Source: Betaproteobacteria bacterium (GTDB taxonomy: Bacteria > Pseudomonadota > Gammaproteobacteria > Burkholderiales > Burkholderiaceae_C). Taken from it: DNA of 64,000 nt. Position 1 is the stretch's first letter, and each line of letters opens with the position of its first letter. Of the stretch, positions 37,097 through 45,148 are shown piece after piece. The notes under the pieces were generated by a model, which made no database searches, was not told the DNA's origin, and worked only from the letters and a program-made list of their open reading frames with translations. A program made the translations under genes and the position numbers. The DNA lies in assembly GCA_016716535.1 (NCBI GenBank), contig JADJWD010000005.1:682001-746000 (forward strand). The letters run 5' to 3'.

Positions 37097-38290
37097 TCAA
37101 CGCGGCGTTGCCAGCCAGCGCTCGGCGATGCGCACCCAGGCCGTGGCGCCGAGCGGGATCAACTCGTCGTTGAAGTCGTAGCTCGGGTTGTGCAGCGTGC
37201 ACGGGCCTTCGCCGTGGCCGTGGGATCGGTGCGCGCCGTCGCCGTTGCCGATCATGAAGTAGCAGCCGGGCTTGGCCTGCAGGAAGAAGCTGAAGTCCTC
37301 GCTGCCCATCGTCGGCTCGAACGGCCGCACGTTCGCCGCGCCGACGACCTCGGCGAGCACGCCCTTGACGAACTCGGTCTCGGCGGCGTGGTTCACCGTC
37401 ACCGGGTAGCCGCGGTTGAACTCGAACTCGCACGTCGCGCCGTGCGCGGCGCAGATGCCTTCGGCCACTTCGCGCATGCGGCGCTCGATCAGCGTCACCG
37501 CCTCGTCGCTCAACGTGCGCACGGTGCCCTTGATGCTGGCCGAGTCGGGGATGACGTTGAACGCTTCGCCGGCGTTGATCATCGTCGCCGAGATCACCGC
37601 CGCTTCCATCGCGCGCAGGTTGCGGCTGACGATCGTCTGCCAGGCCATCACGATCTGGCAAGCCACCGGCACCGGGTCGACGCCCAGGTACGACAGCGCC
37701 GCGTGTGATCCCTTGCCGCGCACGGTGAGCGTGAACTGGCTGCCCGAGGCCATCATCGGCCCGGTGCTGACGCCGAAGCTGCCGACCGCATAACCCGGCC
37801 AGTTGTGCGCGCCGAAGATCGCCTCCATCGGGAACTTGTCGAACAGGCCGTCGTCGATCATCGCGCGCGCACCGGCGCCGCCTTCTTCGGCCGGCTGGAA
37901 GACGAGGTAGACGGTGCCGTCGAAGTTGCGGTGCTTCGCCAGGTGCTTGGCCGCGGCGAGCAGCATCGCGGTGTGGCCGTCGTGGCCGCAAGCGTGCATC
38001 TTCCCGGCGTGTTTGCTCGCGTGCGCGAAGGTGTTGTGCTCGGTCATCGGCAGCGCGTCCATGTCGGCGCGCAGGCCCACGGCGCGTTGGCTGCTGCCGT
38101 TCTTGACGATGCCGACGACGCCGGTCTTGCCGAGGCCGCGATGGACGGGGATGCCCCAGTCGGTGAGCGCTTTCGCGACGAGGTCGGCGGTGCGGTTCTC
38201 CTCGTAGCACAGCTCGGGGTGGGCGTGGATGTCGCGGCGCAGTGCGGCGATGCTCGCGGCATCGGCGAGGATGGGCTCGATCAGGTTCAT
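37097..38290 (-). CDS. M20-family amidohydrolase (hippurate hydrolase/aminoacylase-like)
   Basis: A 397-residue di-metal amidohydrolase that removes acyl groups from amino acids. Motifs are RRDIHAHPELCYEE near the N-terminus, LRADMDALPM, KMHACGHDGHTAMLL with Cys/His ligands, and VFQPAEEGGAGARAM with the catalytic Glu pair. The C-terminal MGSEDFSFFL completes the site. Substrates of this class include hippurate, indole-3-acetyl amino acids and N-acetyl amino acids. It probably forms an operon with the DUF2817 gene downstream. Confidence 0.92.
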   Translation of the reverse strand: MNLIEPILADAASIAALRRDIHAHPELCYEENRTADLVAKALTDWGIPVHRGLGKTGVVGIVKNGSSQRAVGLRADMDALPMTEHNTFAHASKHAGKMHACGHDGHTAMLLAAAKHLAKHRNFDGTVYLVFQPAEEGGAGARAMIDDGLFDKFPMEAIFGAHNWPGYAVGSFGVSTGPMMASGSQFTLTVRGKGSHAALSYLGVDPVPVACQIVMAWQTIVSRNLRAMEAAVISATMINAGEAFNVIPDSASIKGTVRTLSDEAVTLIERRMREVAEGICAAHGATCEFEFNRGYPVTVNHAAETEFVKGVLAEVVGAANVRPFEPTMGSEDFSFFLQAKPGCYFMIGNGDGAHRSHGHGEGPCTLHNPSYDFNDELIPLGATAWVRIAERWLATPR

Positions 38291-38402
38291 CGGCGGGTTT
38301 CCGTGGCGGTTTCGTCAGGTGCGGGGCATGTTACTGCCGGGTCTTCGGCCGAGCGTGCACGGGGGCTTGGCGCGCTGCACAACGTGGCACGGCGAGCGAT
38401 CG

Positions 38403-39539
38403 TCAGCGCCGCACCTTGCCATCGGCGCCGAGGATCGTCAGTTCGACGAACGACGAGCCGGCGCGCTTGGCCGGGCCGAAGTCGATGAAGAAGCCGCCGA
38501 GGTTGAACTCGCGCAGCCCTTCGAACGCGGCGACGAGTGCCTCGCCGCCGGCGCCGCCGGTGCGCCGCAGCGCCTCGGCCAGCGTGCGCGCGGCGACATA
38601 CCCTTCGATGCTGCTGTAGTTGACGTCGACGTTGGCCGTCTGCGCGGCGGCAAGGAACTCGCCGGCGATCGGTGTCGTCGCCGCGAAGGGATACGGCATC
38701 ACCTGGCTGACGACGACGCCGCGCGCCTCGGCGCCCAACTCGGCCGCGAGTGCCGCGGTGCCGACGAACGACACGTTGTAGAACTGGCCGACGAAGCCCG
38801 CCTTGCGCGCTTCGCGCACGAAGGCCGCGCAGCTCTTGTAGGCGCTGATCTGCACCACCGCCTCGGGGCGCGCGGCGGCGATCGTCTTCACCGCCTGCGC
38901 CACGTCGACCGAGTTGCGCTCGACGGTGGCGGTGACGACCGGCTTGCTCTGCTGCGCCGCCAGCGCGCGCACGACGCCGGCCAGCCCCGCCTGGCCGTAG
39001 CTGTCGTTCTGGTGGAAGACGGCGATGTTCTTCAGGCCGATGCTCGTCAGGTGGTTGACGATGCGTGCCGTCTCGTCGAAGTACGAGGCGCGCACGTGGA
39101 AGGCATAGCGGTTGAACGGCTCGCGCAGCCCCTGCGCGCCGGTGAAGGGCGCGATGAACGGCATGCGCGCCGCGGTGGCCAGCGGCAGCGCCGCCAGCGA
39201 GGTGGGCGTGCCGATGAAGCCGAACAGCGCCGCGACCCCTTCGTCGAGCAACTGGCGCGTGTTGCGCTCGCAGCGGTCGGGCTCGTAGCCGTCGTCCAGG
39301 CTTTTCAGTTCGACGGCGCGGCCGAAGATGCCGCCGCGGCCGTTCAGCCGCGCGAAGTAAAGGCGCGCGCCGGCGTGGAACTGCAGCCCGAGTTGCGCCG
39401 CCGCACCGCTGAGCGCCGCCGATTGGCCGAGCACGATGCGGCCGGCACGCGGCAGCTCCTGCGCGCGCAGCGCGGGCGCCGCGAGCGCGGCGCAGGCCGC
39501 TGCGCCGAAGGTCCGAAGGGCTTTGCGTCGATGGAACAC
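38403..39539 (-). CDS. orphan LivK-like ABC substrate-binding protein
   Basis: A 378-residue type I periplasmic binding protein with a signal peptide (MFHRRKALRTFGAAACAALA, cleavage near LRAQ). Mature motifs are IVLGQSAALSGAAAQLGLQ and YARLNGRGGIFGR. The start is GTG at 39539. No permease or ATPase gene is nearby, so it either feeds a distant importer or serves a sensor. It lies 112 bp upstream of the M20 gene on the same strand and may bind that enzyme's substrate. Confidence 0.85.
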   Translation of the reverse strand: MFHRRKALRTFGAAACAALAAPALRAQELPRAGRIVLGQSAALSGAAAQLGLQFHAGARLYFARLNGRGGIFGRAVELKSLDDGYEPDRCERNTRQLLDEGVAALFGFIGTPTSLAALPLATAARMPFIAPFTGAQGLREPFNRYAFHVRASYFDETARIVNHLTSIGLKNIAVFHQNDSYGQAGLAGVVRALAAQQSKPVVTATVERNSVDVAQAVKTIAAARPEAVVQISAYKSCAAFVREARKAGFVGQFYNVSFVGTAALAAELGAEARGVVVSQVMPYPFAATTPIAGEFLAAAQTANVDVNYSSIEGYVAARTLAEALRRTGGAGGEALVAAFEGLREFNLGGFFIDFGPAKRAGSSFVELTILGADGKVRR

Positions 39540-39694
39540 GGGAGGCGAAGACTAGGCCCAAGGGCCGCGCCGGCGAAGGGGGAAGACGCGCATTCGCGGG
39601 AGTCCCCGCCGCCCTGCGCGCGGGGTGTTTCTAGGGATTGCCCGTCGATGCCCTGCCGCCGGGGCCGCCACGGCGGCTGTGGCACAGTTTCGAG

Positions 39695-41821
39695 ATGCCT
39701 GCGCCGACGCCCACGATTCCGTTGTACTCCGCTGCTGCGCCGTCGATCGTGCAGGCCGTCTGTCCGCACGACTGCCCCGACACCTGCGCCTTGCATGTCA
39801 GCGTGCAGGACGGCCGCGTCGTGCGTGTCGCGGGCGACCCCGAGCACCCGCCGACCAACGGCGCGCTGTGCACGAAGGTCAGCCGCTACGCCGAGCGCAC
39901 CTACCACCCGGAGCGCGTGCTGACGCCGCTCAAGCGCATCGGCAAGAAGGGCGAAGGCCGCTTCGTGCCCGTGAGCTGGGACGAGGCGCTCGACGACATC
40001 GCCGCGCGCCTGAAAGCGATTGCCGCGCGCGACCCCGAGGCGATCCTGCCCTACAGCTACGCCGGCACGATGGGCCTCGTGCAAGGCGAGGGCATGGCGG
40101 CGCGCTTGTGGCACAAGCTCGGCGCGAGCTTTCTCGACCGCACGATCTGCTCCAACGCCGGCGGCGAGGCGCTCGCCGCCACCTACGGCGGCAAGGTCGG
40201 CATGCACGTCGAGTTCTTCGCCGAGAGCCGGCTCATCGTCATCTGGGGCAGCAACCCGATCACGAGCAGCGTGCACTTCTGGAACACCGCGCAGCAGGCC
40301 AAGCGCGCCGGCGCGAAGCTCGTCTGCATCGACCCGCGGCGCAGCGAGACGGCCGAGAAGTGCCACCAGCACATCGCGCTGTTGCCCGGCACCGATGGCG
40401 CGCTGGCGCTGGCGCTGATGCACGAGCTGATCGCCAGCGACTGGCTCGACCACGACTACATCGAGCGCCACGTCGAGGGCTTCGACCCACTCGCCGCGAA
40501 GGCGCGCGAGTGGACACCCGAGCGCGCCGCGGCGGTGTGCGGCATCGACGCTGCGGTCATCCGCGAGCTGGCGCGCGAGTACGCAACGACGAAGCCGGCG
40601 GCGATCCGCCTGAACTACGGCATGCAGCGCGTGCACGGCGGCGGCAACGCGGTGCGGCTGATCGCGCTGCTGCCGTGCCTGACCGGCGCCTGGCGGCACC
40701 GCGCCGGCGGGCTGCTGTTGTCTTCCAGCGGCTGGTTCGCGAGCGCGCGGCGCGGCGCCTGGCTGCAGCGGCCCGACCTGCTGGCCGGCCGCACGCCGCG
40801 CACCGTGAACATGGTGACGATCGGCGACGACCTCTTGCGCGAAAGCTCGCCCGCCTTCGGCCCGCGCATCGAGGCGGTCGTCGTCTACAACAGCAACCCG
40901 GTCGCGGTGGCGCCGGAGAACGGCAAGGTCGCGCGCGGCTTCGCGCGCGAGGACCTTTTCACCGTCGTGCTCGAGCACTTCCTCACCGACACCGCCGACC
41001 ACGCGGACTACGTGCTGCCGGCGACGACGCAGCTCGAGCACTGGGACGCGCACACGACCTACGGCCACGTCTACGCGATGCTCAACCGCCCGGCCATCGC
41101 GCCGCTCGGGCAGGCGCGGTCGAACGCCGAGGTCTTCCGCCAGCTCGCCGCGCGCATGGGTTTCACCGAGCCGTGTTTCGCCGACAGCGACGAGGCGATG
41201 GCGCTTGGCGCCTTCGACCCGGCGCGCGTCAGGCTCGACGAGGTGCAGCGCAAGGGCTGGAGCCGCTTGGGCGTCGCCGATGCGCCGTTTGCCGACGGCG
41301 GCTTCTTCACAGCCAGCGGCCGCGCGGTCGTCGACGCGCCCGGCCTCGGCGTGCCGGACTTCGTGCCCAATTACGAAAGTGTGCAGTCGGCGCCGGCGCT
41401 GGCGGCGCGCTATCCGCTGGCGATGATCTCGCCGCCGGCGCGCCACTTCCTCAACTCGAGCTTCGTCAACGTCGCGAGCCTGCGCGCCACCGAAGGCGAG
41501 CCGGTGCTCGAGATGCACGCCACCGATGCGCAGGCGCGCGCCATCGCCGACGGCGACCTCGTGCGGATCTTCAACGACCGCGGCGCCACGCTGGCGCGCG
41601 CGGTGGTCGGCGGCGTCGACGGGGCCGCAGCGCGGGCACGGCCCGGCGTCGTCAACGGCCTCGGCGTCTGGTGGCGCAAATACGGCCGCGACGGCACCAA
41701 CGTCAACGAGCTGACGCACCAGCGGCTCACCGACATCGGCCGCTCGCCGTCGTTCTACGACTGCCTGGTGCAGGTCGAACGTGCCGCCGCTTCGGCCGAT
41801 TCAGCCGCTGCGGCGGACTGA
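39695..41821 (+). CDS. molybdopterin-dependent oxidoreductase (formate dehydrogenase/DMSO reductase family)
   Basis: A 708-residue catalytic subunit. Cys23, 27, 31 and 59 (CPHDCPDTC...GALC) bind a [4Fe-4S] cluster. Cys152 in RTICSNAGGEA is near where the molybdenum ligand usually sits. Cofactor-binding blocks include IWGSNPITSSVHFW and VVVYNSNPVAVAPENGKVARGF. No Tat leader is present, so it is cytoplasmic. The ATG at 39695 starts MPAPTP; an earlier in-frame ATG at 39638 gives a non-conserved extension. No electron-transfer subunit is encoded nearby. The substrate is unknown. Confidence 0.88.
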   Translation: MPAPTPTIPLYSAAAPSIVQAVCPHDCPDTCALHVSVQDGRVVRVAGDPEHPPTNGALCTKVSRYAERTYHPERVLTPLKRIGKKGEGRFVPVSWDEALDDIAARLKAIAARDPEAILPYSYAGTMGLVQGEGMAARLWHKLGASFLDRTICSNAGGEALAATYGGKVGMHVEFFAESRLIVIWGSNPITSSVHFWNTAQQAKRAGAKLVCIDPRRSETAEKCHQHIALLPGTDGALALALMHELIASDWLDHDYIERHVEGFDPLAAKAREWTPERAAAVCGIDAAVIRELAREYATTKPAAIRLNYGMQRVHGGGNAVRLIALLPCLTGAWRHRAGGLLLSSSGWFASARRGAWLQRPDLLAGRTPRTVNMVTIGDDLLRESSPAFGPRIEAVVVYNSNPVAVAPENGKVARGFAREDLFTVVLEHFLTDTADHADYVLPATTQLEHWDAHTTYGHVYAMLNRPAIAPLGQARSNAEVFRQLAARMGFTEPCFADSDEAMALGAFDPARVRLDEVQRKGWSRLGVADAPFADGGFFTASGRAVVDAPGLGVPDFVPNYESVQSAPALAARYPLAMISPPARHFLNSSFVNVASLRATEGEPVLEMHATDAQARAIADGDLVRIFNDRGATLARAVVGGVDGAAARARPGVVNGLGVWWRKYGRDGTNVNELTHQRLTDIGRSPSFYDCLVQVERAAASADSAAAAD

Positions 41822-41830
41822 TCCGACACC

Positions 41831-42928
41831 GTGCACCCCAGCGGCAAGCAGATCGCGCTGATGGCAGCCGCATCGGTGGTCGCTCTCGTGGCGCTGGCCG
41901 CGGCGACGGTGTGCCTGACCAGCGGCTGCAGCACGATCGGCTACTACGCGCAGGCGGTCGGCGGCCACCTCGAGCTCGTCACCAAGTCGCGCTCGGTGCC
42001 GAGCTGGATCGGCGCCGAGAGCACCGAGCCGCGTCTGCGCGAGCGGCTCGCGCTCGCGCAGCGCATGCGCGACTTCGCGGTCGAGGAGCTGAAGCTGCCC
42101 GACAACGCCAGCTACCGCCGTTATGCCGACCTCGGCCGCGGTGCGGCGGTGTGGAACGTCGTCGCCACGCCGGAGTTGTCGCTGACGCTGAAGACGTGGT
42201 GCTTCCCGGTCGTGGGCTGCGTCGGCTACCGCGGCTACTTCGACCGTGCCGGCGCCGACAAGCTGGCCGCCGAGTTGAAAGCGCAAGGGCTCGATGTCAA
42301 CGTCTACGGCGTGCCTGCCTACAGCACGCTCGGGCGCACGAACTGGATGGGCGGTGATCCGCTGCTGAACACCTTCATCTTCTGGGGCGAGGGTGAACTG
42401 GCGCGGCTCGTCTTCCACGAACTCGCGCACCAGGTCGCCTACGCCGACGACGACACGACCTTCAACGAGAGCTTTGCCGTCGCGGTGGAGCGCCTGGGCG
42501 GCCAGCGCTGGCTCGACAAATACGGCACACCCGAGGCGCGGCAGGCCGACGTGGAGGCGATGCAGCGCCGCGCCGACTTCCGCGCGCTGACGCAGCGCAC
42601 GCGCGCGAGCCTGGCGACGCTGTACGCGAGCGCCATCACCGAGGCCGAGAAGCGCGAGCGCAAGGCGGGCCTGCTCACCGCGATGCGCGCCGAGTACGAG
42701 CAGATGAAGGCTGCGCGCTGGGGCGGCTTTGCCGGCTACGACGGCTGGTTCGCGCGCGCCAACAACGCGTCGCTCGGCGTGCAGGCGGCGTACAACGAAC
42801 TGGTGCCGCAGTTCGAGCGCCTGTTCGACAAGCAAGGGCGCGACTTCACGCGCTTCTACGCCGAAGTGAAGCGCCTCGCGGCGCTGCCGAAGGCCGAGCG
42901 GCGCGCTGCGCTCGCAGCCGCAGGCTGA
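41831..42928 (+). CDS. predicted aminopeptidase lipoprotein (DUF2265-type, HExxH)
   Basis: A 365-residue lipoprotein with a hydrophobic leader and lipobox LTSGC (Cys33). The zinc motif HELAHQ starts at His196 (H196, E197, H200), with NESFAVAVERLGG downstream supplying a probable third ligand. WCFPVVGCVGYRGYFDR near 125-141 is typical of this predicted aminopeptidase family. The GTG at 41831 is only nine bases after the molybdoenzyme stop, so the two are co-transcribed, although no functional link is evident. Confidence 0.85.
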   Translation: MHPSGKQIALMAAASVVALVALAAATVCLTSGCSTIGYYAQAVGGHLELVTKSRSVPSWIGAESTEPRLRERLALAQRMRDFAVEELKLPDNASYRRYADLGRGAAVWNVVATPELSLTLKTWCFPVVGCVGYRGYFDRAGADKLAAELKAQGLDVNVYGVPAYSTLGRTNWMGGDPLLNTFIFWGEGELARLVFHELAHQVAYADDDTTFNESFAVAVERLGGQRWLDKYGTPEARQADVEAMQRRADFRALTQRTRASLATLYASAITEAEKRERKAGLLTAMRAEYEQMKAARWGGFAGYDGWFARANNASLGVQAAYNELVPQFERLFDKQGRDFTRFYAEVKRLAALPKAERRAALAAAG

Positions 42929-43030
42929 CCGCGTTCGGCGCCGCTCGCGAGGCGCGCCTTGTCGCCTCGGCGACCCCGGCTGTGGGGAGTTCTTGATCGC
43001 GCCCGTCGGGCCTTCTGGACACCTGCATGC

Positions 43031-43051
43031 GCAGGGGCAAACAGCCCCTGC
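43031..43051 (+). terminator. strong hairpin between the aminopeptidase and chemoreceptor genes
   Basis: GCAGGGGC and GCCCCTGC form a perfect 8-bp stem with loop AAACA. An alternative, mutually exclusive stem pairs CCTGC (43022-43026) with GCAGG (43031-43035). It lies about 100 bp after one gene and 100 bp before the next. It is probably a terminator, but a leader-attenuator role for the chemoreceptor gene is possible. There is no T-tract. Confidence 0.45.
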
Positions 43052-43150
43052 TTCCGAGGCAGTTCGACCCTTCAGCGCCGCGGCTTGACGCCGAAGATTG
43101 GCGCACAACGCTGGCCGCGATGGTCCGGTGGCAAGAAGGAGAAGCTGAAC

Positions 43151-44710
43151 ATGACGATCGGACTTGCATCGCTGCGCATCGGCCAGCGTCTCGCTGCGGG
43201 CTTCGCATTGCCGGCCTTGCTGTGCCTGGCGCTCGTCGGCTTTGGCATCGCGGGCATGCAGCGTGTCGACACCTCGCTGACGACGATCAGCGGCGACCTC
43301 GTGCCCAAGGTCGAGAAGATCGCGACCATCTCGCTGAACGTCACGCACATCGCGGTCTCGATGCGCGAGGCGGCGCTGTCGACGAACGTGGCCAAGACGC
43401 AGCATGAGATCGACGAGATGATGAAGCGCCGCGCCGAGATCGCCACGTTGATCGACCAGCTCGACAAGACGATCCATCGGCCCGCAGGCCGCGCCGCGCT
43501 GGACGCCTTGAAGGCGGCGCGCGAACAGTACGTGCCGGTGCAGAACAGGCTGCTCGATCTGCTGAAGGAAGGCGCGCAGGGCGAGGCGCGGGCGCTGCTG
43601 GCCGGCGAGGCCGCGCAGGTGCAGGACCGCTACACCCGCGCCGCCGAGGCGTTGCTGACGACGCAACGCGACATCGTTGCCGAAGAGGCGCGCGCCGGCC
43701 ACGAGGCGTATCTCAGCAACCGCACGCTGGCCGTCGTGCTGGCCGTCGTCGCGCTGGTGCTGATGAGCGGCGCCGCGTGGCTGATCACGCGCTCGGTCGT
43801 GCGGCCGCTCGCCCAGGCGGCCGACGCGGCGCGCCGTATCGCCGCGGGGGACCTTTCGACGGCGCTGCCCGACACCACGGGCCGCGACGAAGCCAGCGCC
43901 GTGCTGCGCGCCATCGGCGAGATGCAGCGCGGCCTTACCGACATCGTCACCGGCGTGCGCAGCGGCGTCGACTCGGTGGCCACCGCATCGGGGCAGATCG
44001 AGCAGGGCAACACCGACCTCGGCGCGCGCACCGAGCAACAGGCGAGCAGCCTGCAGCAGACGGCGGCGAGCTTGGAGCAGATGACCGCCGCCGTGCGCCA
44101 GAGCGCCGAGAACGCGCGCCTGGCCAGCCAGGTCGCCGCCGAGGCGTCGAAGGTCGCCAACGACGGCGGCACGGTCGTGGAGCGCGTCGTCGCGACGATG
44201 GGCGAGATCCAGGCGAGCAGCCGGCGCATCGGCGAGATCATCGGCACGATCGACGGCATCGCCTTCCAGACGAACATCCTCGCGCTGAACGCCGCGGTCG
44301 AAGCGGCACGTGCCGGCGAACAGGGCCGCGGCTTCGCGGTCGTCGCCGGCGAGGTGCGCACGCTCGCGCAGCGCAGCGGCGAGGCGGCGCGCGAGATCAA
44401 GAGCCTCATCGGGTCGAGCGTCGAGCGTGTCGAAGCGGGCGCCGCGCTCGTCGACGAAGCCGGCGGCACGATGCGCCAGGTGGTCGACCAGGTGAAGCGC
44501 GTCGCTGACCTGGTCGGCGAGATCACCGCCAGCGCCAACGAACAAAGCGCCGGCATCGGCCAGGTCAACGCCGCGATGGGCGCGCTGGACACGACGACGC
44601 AGCAAAACGCCGCGCTCGTCGAGGAAGGCACCGCCGCGGCGGCGAGCCTCAAGCAGCAGGCCGACCGCCTGTCGCGCACGGTGAGCGTGTTCAGGACCGC
44701 GGCGGCCTGA
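43151..44710 (+). CDS. methyl-accepting chemotaxis protein (four-helix-bundle sensor)
   Basis: A 519-residue chemoreceptor. Membrane segments lie near 16-36 and 195-215, with a four-helix-bundle periplasmic sensor between them, HAMP at about 216-268 and the signalling hairpin with FQTNILALNAAVEAARAGE near 370. Methylation-site helices flank the tip. The C-terminus lacks the NWETF tether for CheR/CheB. The ATG at 43151 follows AGAAGGAG. It is separate from the Pil-Chp receptor and probably signals to the flagellar system. The ligand is unknown. Confidence 0.93.
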   Translation: MTIGLASLRIGQRLAAGFALPALLCLALVGFGIAGMQRVDTSLTTISGDLVPKVEKIATISLNVTHIAVSMREAALSTNVAKTQHEIDEMMKRRAEIATLIDQLDKTIHRPAGRAALDALKAAREQYVPVQNRLLDLLKEGAQGEARALLAGEAAQVQDRYTRAAEALLTTQRDIVAEEARAGHEAYLSNRTLAVVLAVVALVLMSGAAWLITRSVVRPLAQAADAARRIAAGDLSTALPDTTGRDEASAVLRAIGEMQRGLTDIVTGVRSGVDSVATASGQIEQGNTDLGARTEQQASSLQQTAASLEQMTAAVRQSAENARLASQVAAEASKVANDGGTVVERVVATMGEIQASSRRIGEIIGTIDGIAFQTNILALNAAVEAARAGEQGRGFAVVAGEVRTLAQRSGEAAREIKSLIGSSVERVEAGAALVDEAGGTMRQVVDQVKRVADLVGEITASANEQSAGIGQVNAAMGALDTTTQQNAALVEEGTAAAASLKQQADRLSRTVSVFRTAAA

Positions 44711-44794
44711 GACGGCGTCGAGCGCCGTTCGCGCCGAGGCATCGAAGGGCGGCCCACCGATCGCCGGCGCGGCGCGACCTGCTAGGCTTGGTGC

Positions 44795-45148
44795 ATGGCT
44801 GAGCTGCGCATTCACCGCGAACACGACCTGGGCCTCGAGCGGGCACGCAAGGTCGCCTGGAAATGGGCCGAAGAGGCCGAGAAGAAGTTCGACATGGAGT
44901 GCACGGTGATCGAGGGCGACTTCTCGGACACCGTGGAGTTCACGCGCAGCGGCGTCAATGGCCGGCTGATCGTCGCCGCCGACCACTTCGACCTCGAAGC
45001 GAAGCTCGGCTTCCTGCTCGGCGCGTTCGCCAGGACGATCGAAGGCGAGATCGAGAAGACGCTGGACGACCTGTTGGCCAAGGGCAGCGGCGGCGCGAAG
45101 AAGGCGACCGCCAAGACGCCGGCCAGGACGACGGCGAAGAAGCGCTAG
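44795..45148 (+). CDS. polyhydroxyalkanoic acid system family protein
   Basis: A 117-residue protein of the PHA-granule-associated family. The conserved parts are IHREHDLGLERARKVAWKWA at the N-terminus and FDLEAKLGFLLGAF near 67-80. The tail is Lys/Ala-rich (KKATAKTPARTTAKK), like PhaF-type nucleoid-binding tails. A TAGGCT hexamer seven bases before the ATG, with no Shine-Dalgarno, suggests a leaderless message. Its stop codon overlaps that of the convergent regulator gene by four bases. Confidence 0.83.
   Translation: MAELRIHREHDLGLERARKVAWKWAEEAEKKFDMECTVIEGDFSDTVEFTRSGVNGRLIVAADHFDLEAKLGFLLGAFARTIEGEIEKTLDDLLAKGSGGAKKATAKTPARTTAKKR

Noticed and set aside
43031..43060. GGCAAAC in a hairpin loop, resembling a GEMM-type cyclic-di-GMP riboswitch upstream of a chemoreceptor
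   Set aside because: The second conserved half (GACGCAAAGC) and the GAAA tetraloop stem are missing; the match is limited to one short string.
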